In this document: piece after piece, positions 23,401 through 37,555 of the stretch | How the letters are laid out: each line of letters starts with the position of its first letter | Numbering within the stretch: the stretch's first letter is position 1 | Assembly (NCBI GenBank): GCA_029204225.1 | Contig: CM055110.1 | Span: forward strand, 36,061,239-36,125,238 | Direction: 5' to 3' | DNA from: Diphasiastrum complanatum | Lineage: Eukaryota; Streptophyta; Lycopodiopsida; Lycopodiales; Lycopodiaceae | Length of the DNA stretch: 64,000 bases | Position numbers and translations under genes: made by a program | Notes under the pieces: generated by a model | What the model was told of the DNA's origin: nothing | Seen by the model: the letters and a program-made list of their open reading frames with translations, nothing else | Database searches by the model: none

Positions 23401-26400
23401 GGGGATGGCTGGAATCTTGATCCTGCTCAATGGTTTTGTTGATAGTTCCAATGCACGGGGTTGAGTGCGGATGGATTCTACAGAGGGGCAATTAGTGAGC
23501 GTCATCATTGATAGTGTGCAGTTACCTTAGGAAGGTTGGCTCAAAGGGAGTCATCACAACCATAGTAGCAATTGAGCGTGTTGTTACCCTTCCAAGCATG
23601 TTTGAAATGTGCCACATTTGAAATATGCTTGAAACTTGGCATTCAATTGATTGTTTTTTACTCAAAAACTTAATTTGTGGGGCAGTTTTAGGTTTTTTGG
23701 GGGAAAAAAGTTTTTTGATCCCCAAGTTGGACCCCAAGTAGTCTGTAGGCCAGCAGTCCTTGGGCCAACTGCCTAAGCACAAGGCACAATTGTTTTTGCA
23801 ACAATCAGCTGCAATGCCCCTCCTTCGAGCTCCGTCGTGCTTCGGTCTTGGGACTCTCTTGTCAATTCACTGAAGATCGCACTGGATTGCAGGTAAGGGT
23901 TTTGGACCGTTCTGAAGCTAATGGAAGGATCAAAATGAATCAAAATTATTTTTTATTTGTGGCTGTTCAAATCAGGCCCTGCTTTTGCTAAGTAACTTTG
24001 AAGCTGGCTCATGTCCATCTCAACTTGAAGTTGCTTGCAAAGATAGAAAGTTGTAATTTTCAAAAGTTGGAACTAAAACTGTAGGACCTGGACAATGAGA
24101 GGGACGAGGAGCGACTTATTGTTCTCAAGGCTGAGTGAGAAGACACATTGAGGAGGCATTGGATTTGGGAGGCATGGCTCCTGATTGCAATCAGCCTCAG
24201 ATCAATACTACCATGAATTTGGATGATGATGACGATGAGGATTTGGACCTGGAGGATGAGCTAATACATGACTCACAAGCCCATGTTTTGCTTGAGGATG
24301 CTAGTTACATGACACAACATATGTAGCTATGTTGCTTATACATTGCACTTTAGGTTATTTGGTTTTGTAGCTACAACCTACTAGAAATTTTCTTCTTACT
24401 ATTTACTACTTAGGACTCAGCCTTTAGAGTTGTATAGCCTACATGACATTTGACTTGAAACTTGCTACTATCAAGTATTTTTTAATGTAAATCTTGGCAT
24501 TCTATAAGCACTATAGGTTTAATTTGCAATCTCCATTCTTTGGTATGTAATATGAAGTTAGAACTTCAGGTTCTATGGTAGTTTTAAGCATCATGACACC
24601 TTTGACATCTTTTGCATGTTTGTGAATGAGCCCCACTACAGAGGCCTAAGCAGTGAGGGGTCCCATTTTTCATTTTGCAATTTGGAATCTTTAATGCTTA
24701 TAAATTTATTATTTCATCATGATATCTATAGAATATTATGATCAATGCATTATGCAACTATGTTTTTGGCTTTTCTTAAAATATGAGTTTGAAACCCTAA
24801 AACCGAATCACCGATTTGAATATCCTAGGACTGATTTGAATAGGTCGAATAGGTCGATTCTGATTTGACTGATTCTGAATAGGAAGAAAACTTTACTCTC
24901 ATGTATTTAGTCATCGTGGTTGGGGGAGAAGCTAATCGGGTTTGACTCTTGGCTTCCAGTTGGTTGGATGGTTTGGCTCCATAGTGGTCCTTTTGGCGAT
25001 ATTTACATTTGGGGTTCTCGGGCGTAGGAGCAGCCCGAGACCTCATCATCCCCTACGTATTGGGTTATGGAATTGTAGCGATATTCATTCTTCAACAGCG
25101 GTAGGAGATTTAGCAAATTTCATCTCACAAGGGGATACCCTTCTTTTCACGAGGACTCATGAGAATTAGTTGAGGGGATTACCAGAGTTTCCGGGCTTCA
25201 AGTGGGCTTTAGTTTTTCATTCAAAGACTAGATCGGTGGGGGGCAGAGGTTCTGGTGGGGTGGCATGCTTATACAAGGACTCACTGTAGCCTATCATTGA
25301 TCTGGTTCAACAGGATGAGCAAGCATGCTATTTGTCGATTTGATTTCTTGGTTGGTTCAACGCCAGGACCTCTTCTAGATAGACAAAGTTTCATATGATC
25401 ACTGATGATCCTTTGCTTTGAGGATACATACCTTGGACAGTATGGATATGGTCAGTGACAAGATATCTACTGACGATGGTGGCCCGGTCTCTACATATGG
25501 TGAGCATTTTCTTCTATTGAATGAGGCTCATGAGCTTGCCATTTTCAATGGCTTGTCTCGTTGGCCGAGTTCTGGTGACTGTACTTGTCGCCCTCATATT
25601 GGTGGCCACAAGGTTGTGGACTATTTCATGGGGTCACCATCTCTCATACTCTTTTTATTTGACTTTATTGCTTCTCCCACCACACCATTTGATCATTCCC
25701 TTCTTTCCATTCATTTGGGCTGAGTGCTAGCTCACCATCTAATCCCTCTCCTATGGAACGTGCTCCCAATTACATGTTTAGTCATGCATACACACATCTT
25801 TACCAAGATGCTCTCAGGACCTAGAGACTGAACTCCTAGTTCATGCCATTGATATACTTGCACCCGTTTTGGCCTCACTCCTTAATCATGCCGTTATCTT
25901 TGGCTTTTCTCTATCATGGGCACTAATATCATCCACAAGAGTAGTGACCCCATGAAGCCTAATAACTATCGTACCATTATGATTGGGCACATTGTGGCTA
26001 AACTTTGTGGCACTATCCTTCAAATATTGATTAGTTGTCAGGCGGAGACACGGAGATCACATGCTTTGGGTCAGGCTGGCTTCAGGACACAACATTCCAC
26101 CACTGATCATGTGTTCACATTTCGGGCTATCATTGAGGATGCCAGGTCTAGACATGAGAGTTTACTATTGTTTTGTGGATTTCCAAAGAGCGTTTGACTC
26201 TGTCCCACGTCATACGCTCATCCAAAGGTTGAGAGATCTTGGATTTTCCACTGATACCATATTGGCTGTCGTGGTATTGTATGGGTAGGTTTGGGATGCT
26301 TCAGATCGAAAGAGGAACTCTCTGAGAGAGTTAGGATTACTGTTGGGGTGAAGTAGGGTTGTTCCTTTCCCCTTACACTCTTTGGTTTGTATATTAATGA

Positions 26401-29400
26401 GCTTGAGAAAGCCATCAACCAGGATGATGGTATTGGATGCAGGCTTGGTGATATACTCATTTTCATTTGGACCAAGTGTCAGCCTACTCACTTGCCTATG
26501 TGTTGGGGTACTGCCAAGTGGCAAGTGTCGACTGCATGGAATTGGCAATGTGTCAACATTAGGAAGGGTCAGGGTTAAGGGGTGCTTTGAGGATTGTGCA
26601 TAAGTGAGCCTAGAGAGAGGCATTCCTCATCACGTTTTATGCAGCAAATGTTGGGTGGAGACAAGGGAGCTAGCTCCTTATGGTTTTGGTGGATGCTGCT
26701 TACTTGCTGAGGATTGAATAAAGCTTCAGTTTTGAGATCAATCTATGTGTGGTTTACTGTTGTTTGTAGGTTGAGTTCAGAAAGGAGTCTGACACATGGT
26801 GTCCATACTGACCTCGTTGACAAATATCCCTACGGAGCAAGAATATCTCATGCACCATCAATGCCACACAATGTGATTGGAGAATCACAAAAAGGACAAT
26901 GATAGTGTCCTCGGATCTCATTATAAATAGGGCATCTGAATAGAAAATGCTTCTCTGACTCCACCTCCCCTAATGTGCACATCTGGCAAAGTCTACTCAT
27001 ACAAGGAATGCCCTGGAAATGTCCCATCTCCACATATAGCTGGTGTGAGGAAGCTCGTAACAGTCCCAATGTAAATCGGAGGCAATGTGAGAGTCCACTA
27101 TCTAAGTAACAAGGGAAAACTAGGACCTCGGCACTATCCAGCTCTAGGAAAGTAGAGCAACACAAGCCCAACCCTGCCATGTCACTTGAGAATATGCACG
27201 GTAAATAACCCTCCTGTATGTTGATGGAATCCCTTTGGTAGACTAGAAATATCAATGCCATATGTATGTAAGAAACAAGAAGCCTGGGAGTACCATAATA
27301 CTGATGACCCTCATGATGAAGCTATTGAGGAGAGAGAAAAGCTATGCGTGGATACCGTGAAACCGGAAGACGCATCTCTCTGGATATATGTAATCAACTT
27401 GAAAATAGCCTCAACCCGAAATGGTATGCAAACTCAGCAAGAATAATCTATGAGGAAGGGAGGGCTTGGCTCCGATCATACATGCAAGATACTGATTTGT
27501 AGATGAAAAATACTAGTTCACTTTGACTTGGGAATCCTAGTGTACCAAGCCTCCGCTACATACATAGAGGTGGGTGAAACAATAGTGTCAAACAATTTAC
27601 ACCCTGGTATGTACAGTCAAGCCAAATAAGTCTCCAAAAACCTTTAAAGTATCTAAATGCCTCTGCAACCCCTCACCAGCAGAAGAAATCAATGCCACAT
27701 CATCAGCATAAAGTAAAATGAAAATGAGTATATCACCAAGCCTGCATCCAATACCATCATCCTGGTTGATGGCTTTCTCAAGCTCATTAATATACAAACC
27801 AAAGAGTGTAAGGGGAAAGGAACAACCCTACTTCACCCCAACAGTAATCCTAACTCTCTCAGAGGGTTCCTCTTTCGATCTGAAGCATCCCAAACCTACC
27901 CATACAATACCATGACAGCCAATATGGTATCATTGGAAAATCCAAGATCTCTCAACCTTTGGATGAGCGTATGACGTGGGACAGAGTCAAACGCTCTTTG
28001 GAAATCCACAAAACAATAGTAAACTCTCATGTCTAGACCTGGCATCCTCAATGATAGCCCGAAATGTGAACACATGATCAGTGGTGGAATGTTGTGTCCT
28101 GAAGCCAGCCTGACCCAAAGCATGTAATCTCCGTGTCTCCGCCTGACAACTAATCAATATTTGAAGGATAGTGCCACAAAGTTTAGCCACAATGTGCCCA
28201 ATCATAATGGTACGATAGTTATTAGGCTTCATGGGGTCACTACTCTTGTGGATGATATTAGTGCCCATAATAGAGAAAAGCCAAAGATAACGGCATGATT
28301 AAGGAGTGAGGCCAAAACGGGTGCAAGTATATCAATGGCATGAATTAGGAGTTCAGTCTCTAGGTCCTGAGAGCATCTTGGTAAAGATGTGTGTATGCAT
28401 GACTAAACATGTAATTGGGAGCACGTTCCATAGGAGAAGGATTAGATGGTGAGCTAGCACTCAGCCCAAATGAATGGAAAGAAGGGAATGATCAAATGGT
28501 GTGGTCGGAGAAGCAATAAAGTCAAATAAAAAGAGTATGAGAGATGGTGACCCCATGAGATAGTCCACAACCTTGTGGCCACCAATATGAGGGCGACAAG
28601 TACAGTCACCAGAACTCGGCCAACGAGACAAGCCATTGAAAATGGCAAGCTCATGAGCCTCATTCAATAGAAGAAAATGCTCACCATATGTAGAGACCGG
28701 GCCACCATCGTCAGTAGATATCTTGTCACTGACCATATCCATACTGTCCAAGGTATGTATCCTCAAAGCAAAGGATCATCAGTGATCATATGAAACTTTG
28801 TCTATCTAGAAGAGGTCCTGGCGTTGAACCAACCAAGAAATCAAATCGACAAATAGCATGCTTGCTCATCCTGTTGAACCAGATCAATGATAGGCTACAG
28901 TGAGTCCTTGTATAAGCATGCCACCCCACCAGAACCTCTGCCCCCCACCGATCTAGTCTTTGAATGAAAAACTAAAGCCCACTTGAAGCCCGGAAACTCT
29001 GGTAATCCCCTCAACTAATTCTCATGAGTCCTCGTGAAAAGAAGGGTATCCCCTTGTGAGATGAAATTTGCTAAATCTCCTACCGCTGTTGAAGAATGAA
29101 TATCGCTACAATTCCATAACCCAATACGTAGGGGATGATGAGGTCTCGGGCTGCTCCTACGCCCGAGAACCCCAAATGTAAATATCGCCAAAAGGACCAC
29201 TATGGAGCCAAACCATCCAACCAACTGGAAGCCAAGAGTCAAACCCGATTAGCTTCTCCCCCAACCACGATGACTAAATACATGAGAGTAAAGTTTTCTT
29301 CCTATTCAGAATCAGTCAAATCAGAATCGACCTATTCGACCTATTCAAATCAGTCCTAGGATATTCAAATCGGTGATTCGGTTTTAGGGTTTCAAAACTC

Positions 29401-32400
29401 ATATTTTAAGAAAAGCCAAAAACATAGTTGCATAATGCATTGATCATAATATTCTATAGATATCATGATGAAATAATAAATTTATAAGCATTAAAGATTC
29501 CAAATTGCAAAATGAAAAATGGGACCCCTCACTGCTTAGGCCTCTGTAGTGGGGCTCGTTCACAAACATGCAAAAGATGTCAAAGGTGTCATGATGCTTA
29601 AAACTACATAGAACCTGAAGTTCTAACTTCATATTACATACCAGAGAATGGAGATTGCAAATTAAACCTATAGTGCTTATAGAATGCCAAGATTTACATT
29701 AAAAAATACTTGATAGTAGCAAGTTTCAATTCAAATGTCATGTAGGCTATACAACTCTAAAGGCTGAGTCCTAAGTAGTAAATAGTAAGAAGAAAATTTC
29801 TAGTAGGTTGTAGCTACAAAACCAAATAACCTAAAGTGCAATGTATAAGCAACATAGCTACATATGTTGTGTCATGTAACTAGCATCCTCAAGCAAAACA
29901 TGGGCTTGTGAGTCATGTATTAGCTCATCCTCCAGGTCCAAATCCTCATCGTCATCATCATCCAAATTCATGGTAGTATTGATCTGAGGCTGATTGCAAT
30001 CAAGAGCCATGCCTCCCAAATCCAATGCCTCCTCAATGTGTCTTCTCACTCAGCCTTGAGAACAATAAGTCGCTCCTCGTCCCTCTCATTGTCCAGGTCC
30101 TACAGTTTTAGTTCCAACTTTTGAAAATTACAACTTTCTATCTTTGCAAGCAACTTCAAGTTGAGATGGACATGAGCCAGCTTCAAAGTTACTTAGCAAA
30201 AGCAGGGCCTGATTTGAACAGCCACAAATAAAAAATAATTTTGATTCATTTTGATCCTTCCATTAGCTTCAGAACGGTCCAAAACCCTTACCTGCAATCC
30301 AGTGCGATCTTCAGTGAATTGACAAGAGAGTCCCAAGACCGAAGCACGACGGAGCTCGAAGGAGGGGCATTGCAGCTGATTGTTGCAAAAACAATTGTGC
30401 CTTGTGCTTAGGCAGTTGGCCCAAGGACTGCTGGCCTACAGACTACTTGGGGTCCAACTTGGGGATCAAAAAACTTTTTTCCCCCAAAAAACCTAAAACT
30501 GCCCCACAAATTAAGTTTTTGAGTAAAAAACAATCAATTGAATGCCAAGTTTCAAGCATATTTCAAATGTGGCACATTTCAAACATGCTTGGAAGGGTAA
30601 CAACACGCTCAATTGCTACTATGGTTGTGATGACTCCCTTTGAGCCAACCTTCCTAAGGTAACTGCACACTATCAATGATGACGCTCACTAATTGCCCCT
30701 CTGTAGAATCCATCCGCACTCAACCCCGTGCATTGGAACTATCAACAAAACCATTGAGCAGGATCAAGATTCCAGCCATCCCCACGTCCCATACAACCAA
30801 TGCCACCATCATCTCACATAGACGATCATGAGGAAAGAGTACCATTTTTTCCATAAACATGTGCTCGTGCCATCCAAGACTCCCTGGGTAGATAAACTAT
30901 CAATGACCTCCTGCCCCTGTGCAAAGTATAGGGAGGCCCCGCTATAAGCATCGTCCGACGTCTACGCCTACACCCATAGCACGTGTTAGCCATTTGTAGT
31001 AGCACATCTCACTTAAGGTAATGATAGCTCCAGACCAACATTCTGCCTCTTGTGCCGAGGTTGTCACCTCAGGTAAGCCGTTATGTACCAAGCTTGTGGT
31101 ACATAACAGGTAGGGCTTTGGTGAGATTGTAAAAGTACAGTTTCTAGATACGGGGTGTAGACTAGGTCCTTGGTTATATCTACTGAGCATTGTGAGAAAG
31201 CTGCAGTGGTAAACTCGTTCTTCTGAGACATGAACCAACATACTATTGGTACATTGAACATTGCACAGGCACATTAAATATCGTTTTGATATGAACAATA
31301 TGTGTTTAATTGGAATCAATAGATGTTGATTTGATATGAATAAAATGTGTATAATTGGAATCATTAGATATTGTAATGATATGTGAAACAGTTTCTTTCG
31401 TGATAAATACAGCCACCTCATGGACAAGATTGAGGACATGTTGTAATACTTCTACTATCTAGTCATATTTGTGCCGTTGTCTCTGCAGCCACAGTTGCAA
31501 CCAAACGTTTGAAATGTCCAAACGTGAAACATTTGAAACGCGTTTAAAACATTTGGAACAATCATCCAAACGTATAGAACCTTTTTACCCACTTTTAAAA
31601 ATTGCCATTTTTTGGGGGGGCGTGGCCACTTTTTTAAAAAAAAGAAATGGAAAAAAAACCTTGAAATCTGGCCGTTTGAACGCACTTCAAACGGCCACGT
31701 TTGGAACCTCTTCCAAACGCGTTTGGTAGCAACAGTGTAGACTGCAGCCATTGACAAACCTATGGCTTGTAAAATATATTTTATGATTTCATGTGCTTTT
31801 AACAAGTTCATAAAAGCATAAAGGTTGTAAAAATAAGTCCATGACCAGTAACGAGCTCATGTCAATAAGAGCTTAAGCTTCACAACAATATAGCCCCCGT
31901 ACCACCTTAGCTCTAAAGTTGCTGTATGCTTTACTAGAAGAAATCCTACTACCACACTGCAAGGTTGATAAAAAGATATTTGATTCGAATTGACGTAAAA
32001 CTGTAACATCAGTGTTAAACAGCCTTCAAACCTGGAAAAGTGACAATATAAGTAAAAGCACAACATAGATGGCTCACTATTTTGTTTTCGGTTGCTGGAT
32101 TGTTCGAGTTCACTGCAAACAAAGATTCAAGCTCCTTCACATCCATGCTAATACTAGTCAGACCTGTATTTTCCCACACTGTTTTGGCAGTCATTGCACC
32201 TGCAATCTTGTCCCATACAAGTTGTTTCATCTTTGGCCTCCTTTCACGAGTGTTTGATTCCAAGGAATTTTTGCAAGATTGAGGGGTGGACAGGCATGAT
32301 GACAAGGAGCCTGGAGGTGGTGGTGGTGGGCCAGGTGGAGAGGGTCGTAATAAAGAAGATACTAGTGGCTTTGAAGGAAGTAGGGACGATGCTGGTGGCA

Positions 32401-35400
32401 GTGGGGGTGGTGGGGGTGGAGGTAGTGGAAGTTGATGATCAGGAGGTTGCAAAAAAGACTCTGATAAAGGCCTCATAAGTGGCAAAAGTGAAGCCTGTGA
32501 TTGTGGTTTTGAACACTGTACTAAAGGACGGACATTTCTTATCCTTGCAGACTCAGAAATATCAGGTGACGTCTTCAGACTTGATTCCATTTTATTGCTT
32601 TCAGTTGAAGTATGTAAGATTCCTCTTGGGCTGCTCCTTGAAAATTTTGACTTGTAGAAAACCTCAAACTGTCTGCATGTCTCAGCTGTCTCTTCATTTG
32701 CCATAGAAAACTGAATATTAGGAAGATCTTCCACGTTAGAGTCAATATACAATGTCTCAATTGAGGCTTCAGAGAGTGTCTGTTTAGCATTTCCAAGTTG
32801 TGGCTTACAATGAAAAACACATTTCTGACCACATGGGCATGAATCTGGCCTGTTCGAGCTTACTGTTTGATTGTGACACAATCTGTGTGGATCGTTCAAG
32901 CAGCTGTTGCCATGTATCTTGCGAGCTTCACCAATTGCTTGAGTGGGGCCCAGACAGCCTTTATTCAGAATCTGAATATTGTTATCATGAAGCTTACTGA
33001 TGTTACACGTAGAATCTCGTTGTATTTGCAAAGGGGCAGATGAAACATATGGGTTTTTGCTTTGATGGAATGCATGTGAGGGTGTCAATAAGCTTATTCT
33101 TTTGCTCGCCATCCTGCTTCGCTTAAAAGTGTATTTCCGTCGAGTCGAGAAATCTTGAGCATGTAGACAATCAAATTCATTTGAAAATCCTGCTTGGTGG
33201 AGAATGCCATGTCTTGACTGTTGAAAACTTTCAGTTTTGCAAAATCCTGCCTTGCCATGCAGCATGCATGACAAGAAATCACATGCTTTTTTCCTTGTTA
33301 TTTTTCTGAGATCATTTTCAGGACAGAAATCATTAGATGGACTCCTTTCATCCATAAGCATCGCAACAGAATTGACAAATGATGCTGTTTTTGTCGTCGG
33401 TTCCGTATGTATCTGAGTTAGAATGTCTTCAAAGTCTCCACATACTTCTGATATGCCAATAGACCAAAACCTCTGTATAAGATTGAAAGAAATATACCTT
33501 TCAACAATTGTTCTTAACCTATGGCATAAACACAAAGTTACAAACTAGAAGAACGATAAGCAATTTCATCAGATTGGCCGAAAAGGCATCATAATCATGT
33601 GTGACCATCTGCTAAATGGTCACAAATTTTCCATTCGAAGATGCTTCACACATTTACATTCAGTCTTTGTAACTTCTTTCTATTTGCAAAGCCAAATGTC
33701 TGCTGAAAAGGCCATTAGAAGCAAGTATTTGAAGATGCTCACATTTACATTCACATGACCACATTTTTAAAATATATATTTTTGGGTTTTGACCACTCCA
33801 AATATTGATTCAAGGGTTGTGAGGTCAATCTACTGTAGGCCATACTTCTATACGAAAAGGCTTTCAATCACCAATTTAGGATGAGATGTGCTCGAGGTTA
33901 AAGGTGCTTGGGCACAAAATCATTTTTTTTAATTGGTTAAGGCTTGATTGGGCCATTGTCATCATGGCCACACCCATACTAGTTGTGGTCACCTTGATTA
34001 GCTACACAAATTGAGCTTTTATTGGTAAGTACATACTATCCAGAGAAGTTTCCTCTTGTTGAACCAATTTGCAAATAAAATATTTTGAAATTTTGAATGT
34101 TTTTTGAGATATTTTAAAAAATTGGTATCGTGATTTTAAAAAATTTCATCAATTTGCCCTAGCTCAATTAGAAATGTTAAACAATTGACTACTAGCATTG
34201 AGTTGTTCTGAATCAGCTTGTGATTATGGCAATAATGTCATTCCCACTATTATTCAAGAGGCTGATTCTAGAAAGGAGAGGCATATTGCTTGTTCTATCG
34301 AATTTAGGTATGTTGAATTTGTTTCTCGAGATGTCTCTTTCGAGGCCTTTTTATTGCTCAATGGCCACTGTTGTTATGGCTTTGTTAAGGTGATGACCAA
34401 GCGAGATATGTTAAGAGAGTTTCCAACTAAGATGTTTTGGAACACTATATAGTTAAAGCATGGATGCCCTCTTAAATTTGAGCTTCATCATCTATGAGTT
34501 GGAAGAAGTACACCAACAAGTGGTCAAGATTGTTCTATGGTTGCTGGAATAAGGACCCCAACACTACTCTATCCAAATGGCAAGCTAATCTTTTTTCAGA
34601 GGGACTTGATGCATCCAAGAGTTGATTTTTATGAAGGGTAACACTATGGTCCTTATACATCTTAGCATTTATACTAGTACGTTTGCCTGCCCAAGTGGGC
34701 GGGCTTCAAGTTTTTAAAAAAATGAATTTGGTCCGAGCAGCTCACGCTGCCTGTCACAGCATGAGCTGGCCGGAAACCCAATTTCTTTTAGTATATATAG
34801 ATAAAAGATAGATGGTGTACTTACCAGATGAGTTGCTAGAGATCGTTTGACATACACTAGTTAACATGAACCCAATGAGTATGACTAGATTGGAAAAGCA
34901 AAACTTCTTGTCACACTTGAGCAAATATATTTTCAACTACATATTTATGATGCTTCAACATTACTATCTTTGATGCTATCGTGACTCCTACAAGAATCTA
35001 TGATTCAGAAGTTACTTGACAATCATCAACATAAGGGTCATACCCTAAATTGACCTGATGGATAGCGCTTAAAATTTCTAGGACTAATAGTAGCCCTTTT
35101 CTGAGCAGACATCTGACAAACAATCCTACACTGCTGTCAACTAGAGCCATATACTTACCTAGATTCACAAACCATACTCATAGAATCTAGAGCTGACCAA
35201 GACAATCATTACACATCACTTTATCCCATAGCATAGGAGTACAAGTGGAAAATAGAGGAGATGGGAACGAGTCTTTTTCAGTTGTAACTAGTCCACAATC
35301 AGTAACAAAGCTCCAAATTGTATTTCCAGATAGTAAGCAGTGTGTTCACATTACTATCTAGATTTATTACTAATGCCTTTTGAATGGTAGAACTTATTCG

Positions 35401-37485
35401 TTTCCATAAAAATGTTGGACTTATGCTAGTTTTAAGAAATTTCTTCTCTTCATAAATACGGTTTTCATACTCTTCTTCGATATCACTCTACACGTATTGT
35501 ATTTGGCCTTATGTGCTATATTTCTACACCACAAATTTACCATAACTGTTTGATTTAAGCTCTTTTCAGCAACCTCCCCTCTCCATGACCTCCAGTAACT
35601 TTTAAATTTTGTGGATTTGAGAGAATGTTCATGCATTTGATACACACAATGTAGCATGTTATTCTCAATGGCCATTGAATACTTATTTTAGCATCGTTAA
35701 TTTTCAACGCTTGCATCTATTTACGTTTTTTCAATGTTCTTATCGCCATATGATGGAATCAATACTGAAACTCATGAAGCACACATTGGAGTGATGTAAA
35801 AAAGAGTAGAATAGATCCAGTAGCTATGATGTTTTGATCCTAGAAACATAAACATAGTTCATTTTAGAGATAAACTGGGCAGACTACTAGATAGTTCATT
35901 CTCAACACAGTTTCAAACAGTAGATTTCTTCCTGTAAACAATCATTTTTCCTGGAACAATCGTTTTTTGTAGCTGACCCTTGATTTTCCCTGAAACAATT
36001 TCTGAAACTTCAAAAATCTTTAGTAAGGAATGAAAGAATACGTCTATCGAACTTTTCTACAGTATTTAAATTCTTCCATATTGGTCATACCTGTTATACT
36101 CTGTACAGGCCTTTTGCAATTTTCTAAACAGCTGGAGAAAAGATGATGACGGATTTTTGCATGTAGGAAGAGATATTCCCACTCTTTAACCAATGTGAGA
36201 AAAAAAAGTGTTGCTGTTTGTGCATAAGCCATGTGCCTGTCAAACACTATGTAATTTCCAGATAGTTCATAAAAGTATTAGTAGATTAGATTGCCAGAAG
36301 CCTGTGTCTGTCATAAAAGTATCAGAAAAAGTTAACATATCCATACATTGACAAGCGTGTCTTAATAACCTACTACAAGCACATCCCCTTTGAACAATAG
36401 AAAAAGCCTGTCTCTGTCATAAATTATAGGTAAAATTAACATTTGCCAGGATCTTCTTGAAAGAATGATACACTATATCCATTTGAATAAGAATTGGAAT
36501 AAAAAAATTATTCCAACTTGATGAAATGATTGAACGCCATAATTTCTCATAGTAAATGCTTTGGCATTCGCTTCTTCAAAATATCATGCCTCTTATCTGA
36601 CTCAACCTGTGAGTAACAGCCATTTCTTTGTCTACTTGCATCAGCAAAGGGCCAACAAGAGCACCTAGTTTGACAATATAGCTCCACCGTCGTTGACGTG
36701 CATATATCTTCAACATTAACAGAGATAAACTTCTCAATATGTCTTGATTAATTGCAGGCAGCTGAGCCAACAGCAGTCGAAATACATAAAACTGTGAATG
36801 ACCATTAGGAATTCCTGGAAACAACACAAACTACTCAGTTCCATGAATACCACAGATCAACCTTAGTGGTAGGTAAAACTTGGCAATATTAACAAGAAAT
36901 ACCAAGGTCATACAAGTAACATTCTAGCATGCAAATACCATTATGATAGTCGATGGAAGGCTATTTAGATTAGCTATGCCAACTAGTCCATCAAAAGCCC
37001 AATTCAAGTGCTAAAAGAAGTTCAATGAATACCAAAAACTTGTTGAATTTCAAAAGTTCTGCCACTGCCATAAGGCTATTATGCATCAAATGCAACTTTG
37101 GAAAACTCTTAATTTGTGTTTGTGTGATGCTCTCCACACGACCGTTACAATGCTCTTTCGGTGCACCAGTATATTGGTCACTCGGCAATGTATATTAAAA
37201 TGCTTTTTTTTCGGATCACATTAGTCATAGAGGTGCATCCTCATGTTGTCTTTGACTGACACATGAGGAGAGAGCAAGTTTTTGGTAGAAATGAGAGAGC
37301 ACACGGAGGAGAGACAGGTTATTTTGGAAACATCAAACAATCGATCCGTGCTCATCTTAGGACAAGCAATTCACATGGCTAGAGACATTGATCTGTAGTA
37401 GGTATAGGTACATACTGATAAAGTTCCGACATATTTTGCCCACCATCAATTCTCCCTTGCATGAATTGGCTTGTCTATGTGCATA

Positions 37486-37555
<70 letters not shown>

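Noticed and set aside
23581-23810. Possible further TIR element inside the left arm (TTGTTACCCTTCC to TTGCAACAATC)
   Set aside because: The ends match too poorly and no duplication is visible; mentioned only as a theme shared with 31,491-31,741.
32194-32478. Plus-strand Gly/Val-rich frame
   Set aside because: Antisense shadow of the FH1 polyproline codons.
34754-34936. A 60-bp exon candidate with a good acceptor (TTTTCCAATCTAG) and donor (CTG/GTAAGT)
   Set aside because: Its phase fits the upstream formin exon but not the FH1 exon, and its translation is hydrophobic with no match; not included in the model.
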